Assembly: GCA_030737875.1 (NCBI GenBank)
Contig: CM060926.1
Span: 316,050,922-316,114,921 of the forward strand
DNA: 64,000 bases
Source: Allium sativum
Lineage: Eukaryota > Streptophyta > Magnoliopsida > Asparagales > Amaryllidaceae
Reading direction: 5' to 3'
The position numbers and the translations under genes were made by a program. Under the pieces are notes generated by a model. The model did not search any database and had not been told where the DNA came from. It was given only the letters and a program-made list of their open reading frames with translations. The stretch's first letter is position 1, and each line of letters begins with the position of its first letter. Shown one piece after another: positions 1-11,341 of this stretch.

Positions 1-900
1 ATTTCTTAGGCGACGCCAAAGCTCTGCCTTCCAAATCTATTCTTCTTCTTCCCCAAGAAATTCTTAGATCTAATCTCTTATCTTCCTCTCCAAATCTCTT
101 CTTAAAATAAAAAGATAAATCTAGGATTCCTCTACTCCAAAATTAAAGAAAAGAATTCAAATGTCTAGATCTATGCTGCACAAAAAAGGAGAAAACCATG
201 GATCAGATCCAGAATTGGGAAAGCATACAAGTTAGTAGAATTAAATTACATTTTTTGTATAATAATGGATATATCGTTCACCATTCCCCATTTACACACA
301 TAATAAACATATTGAAGAGCTAATCTGATAAAGTGAGTTTGTACTTATTGATTAAAATACCTAATAAGTAATTGGATCTAAGATTTGGACTAGAATCATA
401 TCAGTTCACCATAGTTTGAAGATCAGATCTAGGATTCACCTATGCCTAATTTTATCATCTTATATCTAACTTGTTATTATGAACAGTTGTTTTATGCCTA
501 TGCTTGTTTTCCTCCTTTCTTTCTTCCATTTTTATTTTTATAGCTTCGAGCCTACGTCTATTGCGGATTTATGCAATTGAAACGATATTGGGAATAAAAG
601 GGAAAATGTTGATTTGGGTATAACATGGGATTAAAAGGTTTGGGGCATAACTTATAATTGGATTATGGGCATAACCATGCATGGAATTATGAATACAACT
701 ATGGTGGGATTTATGAATACAAATCAAATTGGAATTATGAATATGAAATTGGGATTTTAAGTTGAATTGGGATTATAGGCATAATTTATTGATAGGATTA
801 TACGCATAAACGTGAATTGGGGTTTATGGGTAATTGACATATATTATAATCCAAGATTTAAATTATGGGTATAAGTTATAATAAGAACTTATATGCCTAA

Positions 901-992
901 GACATGAGGTTAGATTTGGTTTACGGTAGAAGTCTGCCTGGAACCGCCCGGCATATCCAGCAACCGCAAACGGTAATCTAATGTGAGAGGTC
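901..992 (+). other. Hairpin module H1 in E1 LTR
   Basis: About 92 bp running from GACATGAGGTTAG to CTAATGTGAGAGGTC. The left arm TTAGATTTGGTTTACGGT pairs imperfectly with the right arm ending CGGTAATCTAA. The loop carries AGTCTGCCTGGAACCGCCC and GGCATATCCAGCA. It belongs to a set of eight modules in this window. Confidence 0.7.
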
Positions 993-1023
993 TAGGTGGA
1001 AATAGGACCTGTAATGGTGTTAA

Positions 1024-1114
1024 GACACGAGGTTAGATTCGGATAAGGTAGAAGTCTGCCCGGAACCACCCAACATATCCAGCAACCGCAAACGACAATC
1101 TAATGTGAGAGGTC
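1024..1114 (+). other. Hairpin module H2 in E1 LTR
   Basis: Second member of the tandem pair, starting GACACGAGGTTAG and ending TAATGTGAGAGGTC. The loop GTCTGCCCGGAACCACCC is close to H1, but the stem is less well matched (GATTCGGATAAGGT on the left). Confidence 0.65.
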
Positions 1115-3214
1115 TTGCGCTTTACGGGCATAATAAATAAAAATGAACACTTAACCAAGACGACACATGTAAGGTTGATATGGACATAATAAAGGGGTTA
1201 AATGGGTAACATGGGTAGCATGGATAATCTGTTAAATTGGAATTTTAACCTAATTAAATCTGTAGTGGTGTTACGAACCAATTGAATTGAGTAGGGGTTA
1301 CGTAAATTTTTTAAAGAAGTGGGAAGGATTAAGTTAATCTTAATTAATGCCAAAATGGGGAATGATAATAACCTATTATGAATGAACTTGAATAAGAAAA
1401 GGAAGGATAATAGGTAGGCTTGTCCTAGGGACAAGTGGGGAAATAACTTATGAAATAAGGTAAGTTGTACTTAATTGAGGATTAAGTAATCTGTAAGGAC
1501 AAGAATAAATATACAAACGAGGATAACATAAGTTATATGAATGGAAAGGGATTAAGACATAACAGAAGATTGGTTGAGTTGAGTAATTCTCTGAGTGTTA
1601 ATCTGATGTTGATTTCGGTCTTCAGGGTTGATACTTAGGGAGTTATTTTCTTAACCAATGTATATGTGAATTAAGATGAACTTAATTATAAATTAAGTAG
1701 GACATGTTATAAGAGGATAATTATTAGATTATGAGAATAACATGTCGTAGGCTTATTAATGAACTTAAATGGATTAAGTTATAAATTGAATTAATAAGTA
1801 AGGGTAACTTGGTAAACTTGAAAAAGAAAGTCAATGTGAATGTGAATAACCAAGTTAAACGAGAAAATTGACGAAGTGGCGCAAGCGCGTAATTATTGAT
1901 TAGACGTAGGGTCTAATGACATATAAAACTAAGGCATTTGAAGCAGTCCGTACGTTATAGGATGAATAGCCCAACGAGGTAGATCATCACAGTGTCATAA
2001 GGCATGAGGGGAGCGCACGTTCCTTGAGACGTTAAAGGTGTTCCTGGTAGTCCTCTGTTGTGTTTTAGCTTCGGGCTAGGATTACAGAGGTTGGGTCTGC
2101 GCGGAACTACCAGGTGGGTGGGCCTTGACTGCGCAAGTAGGGGGCAGTCAGAATGCTATACGCGGTGGCATTAAGGGTGGTTCGGTGGTTGCCTCATGCG
2201 GAGGTGGAGGGTCAAGACCAAATGATAGCAAGATCGTCGGACGCCTATCACCAGCAGCCTAAGGAATGCGAAAAACAAGAGCTAACCCTTAGAGATCGTT
2301 AACCTTTGCTATCAAGGGACGGGTGCGGGAGACCCCACATGGATGTTTAGATTGTTTGCTTGTTAGGGATAGTCGCTTAGCTCGTGTAGTCTTTACTAGT
2401 TGAGGGAGGGGCTGAGGTGGGGCCATAACCACCATAGAAAAACCAAACCTAAGGGATATCTGTACATTGGACACTCTTAGAGGCGGGCCCATACAGATAT
2501 AGGAAAGCTCCCGATCGAGTTCTGTGTTTCTGATGTAGCCCTTGCCACGGAACTTGGGTGCACAAGTAGAGGTTATGTGCAGTAGAAATACCGAGTACGG
2601 TTGATGATACGTACGTGGGAAAGTCTATGTACAACCATTTCTGCTCTGGGTGGTGTATCGTAGACTTGAGGGCATTATTCAATGATGGAACCAAATTCGA
2701 TCGAATAGTTCGAGGATAGCAGTCAGTACGCTTAACGTAGTACATCGATAGTGGTTCTATGTGGATGTAGCGTTGTTATATATATAGAGATAAGTATGTT
2801 ACTATTGTATAGATAAGGGACTACGCATATTACTGTGGTGTTACGGAGGAGACCGTGCGAGTGGGGTACCACGGGGTGTACCTCAGTTTGGGGGTAGCTA
2901 CATATACATTATATTAGGTTAATCTACTAGGGAGTAGATGGGTGCAACGTGTGTGTGAAAGCCTTGAGTGTTAATAACACAGATAACCTAATAAATGAGA
3001 ATATGTAATTGAACGGTATATGTAGGATTATTCAAGAAGTGTAGTTTAAATTCATTCACATAGAACTTATGTTCTGACCCCCTCCTCATAACATTCGTAG
3101 GTTAGGTTCATGACAGAGACTGTATAGCTTTGGACACTGGTTTAGCAGTATTATTATTAAGGTAAAGCTATGTTTCAACTACATTATATTTTATTCCTTC
3201 CACTGTGAGATGTT

Positions 3215-3256
3215 TTCCGAACTCTGACATGTTTTATGTCTCTGTCTTTTCTGTAG
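3215..3256 (+). promoter_or_regulatory. Candidate 3' splice site in E1 LTR
   Basis: A pyrimidine-rich run (tgtctctgtcttttctg) is followed by TAG at 3254-3256. D and E2 LTRs have equivalent tracts before a CAG near their 3' ends, so this may be a leader-intron acceptor. It is inferred from sequence pattern only. Confidence 0.35.
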
Positions 3257-3344
3257 GATATCAGAGCAAAGCAGCTCGGGTTTTGATGGATTGGGTTTTT
3301 GAAAAAAAATCGGTCTGTCGGAACGCTGGTTGTTACATTCCTAA

Positions 3345-3437
3345 GACACATGTTTAGATTCAGATTGCGGTATAAGCCTTCCCAGAATCACCCGGCATAT
3401 CCAGCAACCGCAAAACGGTAATCTAATGTGAGAGGTC
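3345..3437 (+). other. Hairpin module H3 in E2 LTR
   Basis: Left arm TTTAGATTCAGATTGCGGT; right arm ACCGCAAAACGGTAATCTAA. The stem core TTGCGGT pairs with ACCGCAA. The loop contains CCCGGCATATCCAGCA. The GCGGT class of stem is shared with H1. Confidence 0.65.
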
Positions 3438-3469
3438 AAAGGAAGAAATTAGATGCGTAATAATGCAAA

Positions 3470-3562
3470 GACACGAGGTTAGGTTCAGATTGCGGTATAA
3501 GCCTGCCCGGAACCGCCCGGCATATCTAGCAATCGCAAAACGACAATTTAATGTGGGAGGTC
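3470..3562 (+). other. Hairpin module H4 in E2 LTR
   Basis: Second module of the E2 pair, from GACACGAGGTTAG to TAATGTGGGAGGTC. The loop is GCCTGCCCGGAACCGCCC then GGCATATC. The right arm has substitutions (CAATCGCAAAACGACAATTTAA). Confidence 0.65.
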
Positions 3563-4183
3563 TTGCAAGATTATAGTCATAATGAATTAATAAACACTTA
3601 ACCAAGATAAGACATGTGATTAGACATGGGGATAATAAAGGGTTAAGTGGGTAACACGGGTAGCATGTGAAACATAATAAAAGCACTTAACCAAGATGAG
3701 ACATGTGATTAGACATGGGGATAAAGAGGTGTTAAGTGGGAATTCCTAGTAGGGACCAAGCTTAGGAGGGAAGCTTGTGTCAAGTGGGTGGATCCTTTTC
3801 GACCAGTTACCCATTATAGTATCTACATGAGCTCGAACTACGTCGAGTACAGGGACACACTTACTGGGGTTGATTGTAAGAGGTCAATAAAGAGTTAGCG
3901 ATGGCAGTGGAAGTCCAATAGAGTCATGTGCATGTGTGGGTCCGGGCTGGTAGGTAGAACGATATTGCATCGTGTAGGTATAAGCTATGCATTTCAGTAG
4001 TATCGGGTTTGCCACCTTAGGGAGTGATACACCCTATTATGGGACCAGCACAGGTATCTACGAGTTAGGGAGCCGATCGAATGGGAAGGGTAGTGGAAAA
4101 ACTAGTGGTGGTAGGAGCAAGTGGGGGGGCACCTACGAGAGCAGCTAGGAGTACATGAAGCTACCATTATTATGATTAGTAGG

Positions 4184-4188
4184 GAGAG
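4184..4188. repeat. Target-site duplication of solo LTR A, left copy
   Basis: GAGAG directly before the LTR terminus. The right copy at 10707-10711 is GAGGG, one mismatch. Five base pairs is the usual length for Ty3/gypsy insertion. Confidence 0.55.
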
Positions 4189-5699
4189 TGTGAAAACCCG
4201 TAACTTCCCCGGTGAGGAAAGCGCGGATAGTTCGAGAACAAGCCACAACAAAACGTAGACGAAAGAACATTTCATTGTATATTACAACAATGCGTCAGAA
4301 TACAAGAATAAACAGAGTATAAATAATTATTACACAGAAATATCAGAGATTTAAATTACATTTAAATACATCGCAGCGGAAAATAATACAATACACAACT
4401 AGAAGAGATATATGGATACAAAGCTTTCCGGATATCATTCCAGCTGTAAACCAGGATCCTGTGAATATAAATCTGCAAAACCAAAACTACTAGCTGCCCG
4501 TGTCGAAATAAGGGCACCCAGAGTTTAGGTTAAAACAATAAACTCCAGGTCAGTCATGGGACTGGTGTGAGAACTAAAACAGTTATTAATCTTTATTTTA
4601 AAGTTAGGTAAATCAAGGGACCACGCCGCTAACGTGGAACGGGTTTCCTCCCAAGAACACCAGTGCATGAAACAACAGCGCAATGCTAAATAAAGAAAAA
4701 TGAAGTTATTATAAGACCCAGGTCCTATCACACAATGCAACGCAAGCCGGGGGATAGGGTTTTTACCTTATAATAACCAAGAATGCTTGATACGTTTAAA
4801 AGAAATCATTTGATACTATTATAAGTGTATAGTGTATAAAACAACTTCAAATCATAAGTATCAATCATAGGCGGCATGAATGCCCCATACCACTATGTCG
4901 CCATATATAGGTTATACAATCAAAATCGCAAAGTCATGTATTTGGAAACTGGATTTCCATCTATGAACCGAGGCAAAAGATAGTCCTCAACCGATTCGAG
5001 ACGCTCTAGCCCGCCCCTGAGGAACAGCCGCAACTGCCCCTTGGATCGTCAAGGCCGGTCCACCGATGTGGATTATAATGCCTGAACACTACGTTTCTCT
5101 ACCCTTTGGGGCGTAAATGAGCCAACGAATGACTCCATCGGACCCGGATCGTCCGATCAAACCGAGGCGCCTCGCAACAGCAACAACCACACACGTGAAA
5201 ATAATATAAATGTCAGGGCTGGTAGGTCACTGGCACCACCCTAGCTAGAAAGAAAACGCATGTCCCCCCTGAGGTCCGTCTCCCGTTTTTGGTTCACCAC
5301 CGGGGTGTGAGGCTCGCGAATTCACGTTACACAAACTGTGCCACACAGGCGGTGCTTTGATCATCAACCACAAGACTTTGCTTTTCAACAGAAGCCTTGA
5401 TCATTTGCATCTTAGCATGCCACACAGGCAAACCACTCTATGCAACCGATATCAGTCACACAGAATGAAATCCAATGTCAGACACACAGTCCATTTACAA
5501 GTCCGTTCTGGGTCTGAACGAAACCGGAGGCACCTAGTACCCCGCATATCCATCGATCTCCAAGTACGTCTGGACGATCACCAACTGTTTCCATCTTCTT
5601 GGGTGTACAGCCCAATCAAGATCATCAGTAATCACCCAAACGACGTGAAGACCTCCGGTCTTCAACCATCGTCTTCATCTTCGACTTGTCGTCGTATCA

Positions 5700-5738
5700 A
5701 TTATTCAGAATGGGATAAACCCGGTCTTTCCGAATAAC
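5700..5738 (-). other. Conserved hairpin in giant LTR (copy in A)
   Basis: Arms TTATTCAGAA and TTCCGAATAA flank an inner GGG/CCC stem (GGGATAAACCC). The same structure is found in all giant LTRs of the window that reach this region. Confidence 0.6.
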
Positions 5739-7319
5739 TCGCGTATACTTTAAATAAGTGTTACATAAACACAACATACGCCTCATTCCAATTCATCAGT
5801 CACTAATCGTAAATTAACCAGAGAATAATTCCCCAAATATTAACCCCGAAGGCCGAAACCAACATCAGATCAATATCCAAAAAACCGTTCTGCTTAGCTA
5901 ACCGACAGTTAGTTTCTAAATTTCACATTCATAGGGAAAGGTTCCCATTAATTTTATCAAAGATAAATCCTTTAAATTTATTCTTTAATCTATTTTTGAA
6001 TATCAATTCAAACTAGTCGGGATTAACGAACTTTACCGAAGTAATCATTTGTTTTAATTTCCCAATCCCAACCTATTCATCCCATGAAGTAAAACGGGCC
6101 TTACTTCATATCTAACACCACGGTGTTATCGGTAAATTCAATTACCATTTCACGTTCAAATCTAATTAAAGATTTAACTATCGCTTTGAAGCAAAACTGG
6201 TGATACTCCATTCTCGATCTTTTCAATCTAATTAAAGATTCATTAAAACCCCACTTAGTTTTAATCTTTAACTGGGTTAAAGAATCAGTGTCATTTAAAA
6301 CACGATTCACTATAAACCCAAAAATCAATACCTATTCAATTCCAATTAAATATTATTTAATTGGTGCACTTCATTAAATCTAAATAAAAGATTTAATATT
6401 TTTCTCAACTGGGCTTAAGAACAGTGTTAATGAAGACACCATTCACGACAAACCCAAATCACATTTGATATTAAATACGAGGCTCTGAATAGAAAATATA
6501 CCGGCTTATATTCAATATCAAATTCTACGACCAACAATATCGTATGGGAAATAACGATATATATATATATATATATCTTTCAAATTCTCATAACAGTATC
6601 TGTATCATCGCGAAACCCAACATCGAAATATTCCGAAGACAATTTTGATTCAAATCCATTCAATATAATTATTGGAAATTCTGGTTATTTTCAAAACCAT
6701 TTTCAAATTCAATTTATTTATTTAAAAATAAATAGAATTATAGTTCTAGTTCAAAACTAGTTCATTTCGATAAAAATCTATTTTTATCTTTTCAAATATG
6801 GAGTTTTTCATCCCAATTCTTTCTAAATCATTTCTTATGATTTTACACAAATTATTACTATTTTTAATAATTTTATCAAGCCCCGTACAGTCGATTTCCA
6901 TCAACGGCCATCGAACTGCACTTATAGCGACCTTTTCCAAATTTGATTTTGACATAATTCCAAATCCAACCGTTAGATTTCAAATTTCTAATATTCGTTA
7001 GAAAGATCTTTTTGATACGAACCCAACGGTTCCGGTTTTAGGAGAATCCGACGGCCAGATCTCCCGCAATGTCCGTTCAAAGTCAATGGTCGAAATTCAC
7101 GAACTATCGCGGCGTGGCGCGTTCTATTCAGGCCATTATATATATAATATATATATATTATATATATTTCGTCGATTTCCTTTTTAAAACGAATTTTATA
7201 AATCATTTCAAATTTGTTTCAAAAACACTTTCAACCTTTATTTCAAATTCAAAACAAAATTGAATTTTCCCTTATAAATTCTTTTTCCATTCACTTCTAT
7301 TTGATTTCAATTCAAATCC

Positions 7320-8140
7320 ATTTCAATTCTATTTCAATTCGTTTTCAATTGAATTCAATTCAATTCAATTCAGATTCGTTTTCAATTCAATTCAATTCAA
7401 TTCAAATTCGTTTTCAATTCAATTCGGATTCGTTTTCTATTCAATTCAATTTGAATTCGTTTTCTATTCAATTCAATTCGAATTCATTTTCTATTCAATT
7501 CAAATTCGTTTTCTATTCAATTCAAATCTAATTCGTTTTCTATTCAATTCAATTCGAATTCGTTTTCAATTCAATTCAATTCGGATTCGTTTTCTATTCA
7601 ATTCAATTCGAATTCGTTTTCTATTAAATTCAATTCGAATTCGTTTTCAATTAAATTCAATTCGAATTCGTTTACTATTAAATTCAATTCGAATTCGTTT
7701 TCTATTAAATTCAATTCGAATTCGTTTTCAATTCAATTCAATTCGAATTCGTTTTCAATTCAATTCAATTTGGATTCGTTTTCTATTTAATTCAATTCGA
7801 ATTCATTTTCTATTAAATTCAATTCGAATTTGTTTTCTATTCAATTCAAATTCGTTTTCTATTTAATTCAAATCGAATTCGTTTTCTATTCAATTCAATT
7901 CAAATTCGTTTTCTATTAAATTCAATTCGAATTCGTTTTCTATTAAATTCAATTCGAATTCGTTTTCAATTCAATTCAATTCAATTCGAATTCGTTTTCT
8001 ATTCAATTCAATTCGAATTCGTTTTCTATTAAATTCAATTCGAATTCGTTTTCAATTAAATTCAATTCGAATTCGTTTTCTATTAAATTCAATTCGAATT
8101 CGTTTTCAATTCAATTCGAATTCGAATTCGTTTTCTATTT
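7320..8140. repeat. Degenerate 26-27-bp minisatellite in solo LTR A
   Basis: About 30 imperfect units of the type AATTCGAATTCGTTTTCTATT. Units vary between CTATT and CAATT endings. It sits where elements B carry a much more regular 27-bp array. The open frame at 7214-7531 is a product of the repeat. Confidence 0.85.
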
Positions 8141-9017
8141 CAATTCTTTTCAAAATATCAGATTTTGAAATCACTTTCGATATTCATTGTAAAATGAATA
8201 AAATCGATATAAATATCGTTCACGTCAAAATGGCGTCAATCTAATCAACACGGCTTCATATATTTCTATTTTCAAGTATTCTATTTCAAATATTTCTTTT
8301 TTCAAATATTTCTATTTCAAATATTTCTGTTTCAAATATTGAATGAAGCCCAATCAATTACCATATAATGTTAATTATATGGATTTTCTACAACACATGT
8401 ATACAATAACAATGATGAAAAATCAACCATCATCCAAAGTGCATTCTACACTGTATAAGCATCGAATATAAATATTTAATGCTCATAATAGTCTGTCAAT
8501 CAATCGATCGACATACAACTGAATAATCGGGATTAGTGTACGTCAAATATCATCCCAATACCCGTGTGGGGTTTCAAACAATCAAACACAGATTTTATTT
8601 GTGCAGTTGGGCGATGTGTAAAATTTATCGTCCCAATCAATATCAGTCAAATGTGTGTATATAAACAAATCGTCCGATTTGTTTATTTTTATTTCATTTC
8701 ATATACACGTTAAAAATTATATTTTTAACTATAAAATATTTTCCACTATATGAATATTTTATTTTATTTCACATCACATCACACAATCAACTACACATCA
8801 AAATCAAACAAACAAGCATACAAGCCGTCCATGGTCTGTGGACGACGGGTGTCGGGTGCTATTAAACACCGTCTGCATCCTAGTATATATTTCAACTAGA
8901 AATAAAATTAAAAAGTGAGAAATTCTCACAGAATTGCTAATCCAACGCCTCGATTCTTCAAATGTAGAAAATTTTGCCGTGTCCGCCTCTTGCCAATTTC
9001 GTCACCCGTATTCACTA

Positions 9018-9140
9018 CATATATAAAAATCGAATTTTTACTTTGCTATTCAATATATAAAAATCGAATTTTTACTTTGCTATTCAATATATAAAAATCG
9101 AATTTTTACATCGCTATTCAATATATAAAAATCGAATTTT
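9018..9140. repeat. 34-bp tandem repeat, about 3.5 copies
   Basis: Units of the type ATATATAAAAATCGAATTTT separated by TACTTTGCTATTCA. The same unit is expanded to about ten copies in the B LTRs. Confidence 0.8.
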
Positions 9141-9413
9141 ATTCTTTTTCAAAATCAACGTATTTTGTATTTTCTAAACAAAGCTACATACATCTTAAAA
9201 ACAAGCTATATGTATTTTAAAAATCCTATTTTTAAATTGTTCTTTCCTTTTCAAAACATAGGCTATTTTTACTTTTAAAAACCATATCTTTTCATGTATA
9301 AAAATCCGACCTTTCATTGTTTATAAAAAAAAATTTATCTAAACCTTTTCTATTTCTTTCTATGAATAAATAAAATATTAATAAGTAAATAAATAAATAA
9401 AAAAGGACAAGAA

Positions 9414-9790
9414 GCTCACAATTTAACTTCAGGTGTGGGAGAAGGCTGTCAGACGGCGCTGGTGGTGGTTGGGCTCGCGGTGTTTGCTGGAGGTCAGGCG
9501 GAGGGTCGGAGGGGTCCTTGCAGTGGTGGCTGGCCATTCGCGGTGGAGGGGCGGTAGGGTTTTGTGGAGGCTCGGTTATGGGGTTAGAACAGAGAAGAGG
9601 AGGGGTCTGGCGAAGAGCGACGTGGCTGGGGAGCTCACCAGAGGCGGGGCGGCGGATCACCAGGCGCGGTGGGCCTCTGACGCCGGGGATAGGGGCAACG
9701 ACGAGATCCAGAGGCGCGAGCGCATTTTTTTTTCTTTCTTCAGATCTGAAAGTCGATTGAAAATCAAAGGGGGGCAGAGGAATTTAAGGG
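9414..9790 (-). promoter_or_regulatory. GC-rich leader-like block of LTR A with donor-like end
   Basis: A GC-rich island in an AT-rich LTR. On the minus strand it is proline-rich if translated (91 codons open), and it ends at GTGAGC (9419-9414), which fits a splice donor. It lies about 0.9-1.3 kb inside the LTR start, like the equivalent blocks in B and C. I read it as a transcribed leader rather than a gene, because the frame is not kept among family members. Confidence 0.4.
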
Positions 9791-10924
9791 GAGGAGAGGA
9801 ATATTTTCATTTTTATATTCAATTTAGTTTTTAAATTCCCAAAAGGGTACTTTTAATTCCGACCTCGAAACGAGACCCACCGACTATCGTCCCCAGCGTT
9901 TTACCCCCATTCCGAACACAATGGGATATGTATCGCAGACTGATTCGATCGTTTCAATCAGTTTTCGTCAAAATCAACATATAAATCTATATATTGAATT
10001 TGAACACACATTTCAATTTACCGGGCCCACATACGAACTCTAAAAATTCCCGAAAAATATTCCTAGCTTCGTATTGACGATGCGGTCCTAATAAAACTAG
10101 TTTCGTCGAATTCTGAGACCATTTGAAAAATGGCCATTTTCCAGTCGATTAAATTCAACTAAAATGGGTCAAACGCGTTTTACTTTGCCACGCTCACATA
10201 TTGATTCGAAAAATTATGAAATTTGAAACCTAGCAATAACTAGACATCCCGGATCCAACAAAAGTAGTTTCGTCGAAATCCGAGGTCGTTTGCAAAATGG
10301 CTATTTTTAAGGGCCGAAATTCCATAGCGACTATTCAGAATTTTCAACTGGACATATCTTTTGATCCCTGCTATGAAATTTCGATTTTTCGGATTTGTTG
10401 GAAAGATATTATCAATTAGATCCTAATGTTTTTGGTTTCACTAAAATCCGATTTGTTTTGCACCCGGTACATTTATTTGAAGTTTGAAATCGAATTATCG
10501 AACTACCGCGCCATTTTCAATTCCTTTTATATATATAAATAATTATTTATATTCTAACGACGATCTATATAATATATACGTTTGAATTCCATTCAAAATA
10601 AATTTCTCGTCAATATTATTTAAAATAATTCATTTTAAATAATCAAAATTCACTAAAATTGCCAAAATAAAAAATTTAAACTGGCCCAGATTTTCGGGTT
10701 GTTACAGAGGGATCATCTCTTAATATGTAACTAGTATGTTGGTACGGTGCAGATCATATCTTATAATGGTTAGGAGCACAGTCGATGTTCTATCTTGCTT
10801 ACCTTGTTTACCTTATCACATCTGCTTATGTTACAGTCATCTCTTATATCCAGTTTATGTTCTTATCCTGTTACTTTACTGATTATATTGTTAAAGTCAC
10901 TAGACTCGCCAGACTTATGTCTAA

Positions 10925-10970
10925 CCCCTTTTCGTTTCGCCTCTTTTTTTCCTCTACCCCACCCCCTCAG
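10925..10970 (+). promoter_or_regulatory. Candidate 3' splice site in E2 LTR
   Basis: A long pyrimidine tract (ctctttttttcctctacccc) is followed by CAG at 10968-10970. It is at the same place as the C-tract acceptor in D (57188-57190) despite different tract sequence, which suggests that function rather than sequence is kept. Confidence 0.45.
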
Positions 10971-11210
10971 GTCTTCGGGGTGGGATTAGTGAAGCTTGAC
11001 TTGAATCTCTTTCTTCTTGAAGTGTTTGGAAGTGTTGAAAGTAATGCTCAGCTTTATCTCTTTTTCATTATGGCTATTTGGAGTGGGATTATGGTTTTTC
11101 TTTTATGTACTCTGATAATAATTTTGTTTCATGATGGATATCTGTGCACTTGGCTTTAGTATGTGGTTTTGATGTTGTAACCAAACATGTTTTGCTTTTC
11201 CGCTGCAATG

Positions 11211-11216
11211 AATAAA
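11211..11216 (+). terminator. Poly(A) signal AATAAA in E2 LTR
   Basis: AATAAA about 130 bp before the LTR end and just after TTTTCCGCTGC. The same motif combination occurs in both D LTRs. Confidence 0.5.
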
Positions 11217-11341
11217 TTTTGAATTTTTAAGTACCATTTTATATATTTGTCTTGTGACGTTCTGTTCTATACTCTTATAAAGCTCCATGAAAGTTAATGC
11301 ATTCTCTTAGTGAGTGACATTAACGGAAGTGGGGTGTTACA

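Larger units (their letters stand above)
1..3335 (+). mobile_element. E1: partial LTR of a D-like gypsy family
   Basis: This AT-rich stretch has no credible protein frame. It matches element D's LTR block by block: the leader with 'gcgac..caaagctctgc' near 10-30, the 'cttcgagcct' segment near 545, two hairpin modules at 901 and 1024, the 'cagaggttgggtctgcg' segment near 2085, and the 'gtagctacatata' segment near 2895. The start lies left of the window. I place the right end at 3335 because the sequence reads GGTTGTTACA there and then jumps back to an internal LTR position (another hairpin module). Alternatively 1-4188 is one LTR with an internal duplication. Family membership is well supported; the 3335 boundary is only moderately so. 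Confidence 0.6.
3336..4188 (+). mobile_element. E2: LTR fragment, left part, D-like family
   Basis: This starts in mid-LTR with two hairpin modules and repeats material seen at 1140-1210 ('aacacttaaccaaga', 'gggtaacacgggtagcatg'). About 430 bp follow (3760-4188) that I could not match elsewhere in the window. The fragment is cut at 4188 by solo LTR A and resumes at 10707. No protein-coding frame is credible. Confidence 0.55.
4189..10706 (-). mobile_element. A: solo giant LTR (6.5 kb), minus orientation
   Basis: Read on the minus strand it begins TGTAACAACCCGAAAATCTG (at 10706) and ends CGGGTTTTCACA (at 4189). It is therefore a TG...CA-bounded LTR with no internal region beside it. It follows the same block order as the LTRs of elements B and C: GC-rich leader block (9414-9790), 34-bp repeats (9018-9140), AATTCGAATTCG minisatellite (7320-8140), conserved CCCGTGTGGGG block (near 8560), hairpin (5700-5738), palindrome CGAGGCGCCTCG (5163-5174) and acceptor-like TTTTGCAGAT on the minus strand (near 4470). 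It probably arose by recombination between the two LTRs of a full element. It is more diverged from B than B's LTRs are from each other. No coding capacity is recognised. Confidence 0.8.
10707..11341 (+). mobile_element. E2: LTR 3' part
   Basis: Continuation of E2 after solo LTR A. It carries 'actagactcgccagactt' (10899), an acceptor-like tract ending CAG at 10968-10970, AATAAA at 11211-11216 next to CCGCTGC, and the family's closing block 'tcttagtgagtgacattaacgg' with the terminus GTGGGGTGTTACA at 11341. All match the end of element D's LTR (57545). No primer-binding site follows, so this is a 3' LTR or solo LTR, not a 5' LTR. The 124-codon frame at 10785-11159 is not recognised as a protein. 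Confidence 0.7.

Noticed and set aside
9433..9834. Arginine/glycine-rich 133-codon frame in solo LTR A
   Set aside because: Composition effect of the GC-rich block; opposite to LTR sense; no relatives in B or C.
10785..11159. 124-codon hydrophobic frame
   Set aside because: Lies across the pyrimidine tract and LTR end of E2; no match to a known protein and not open in D.
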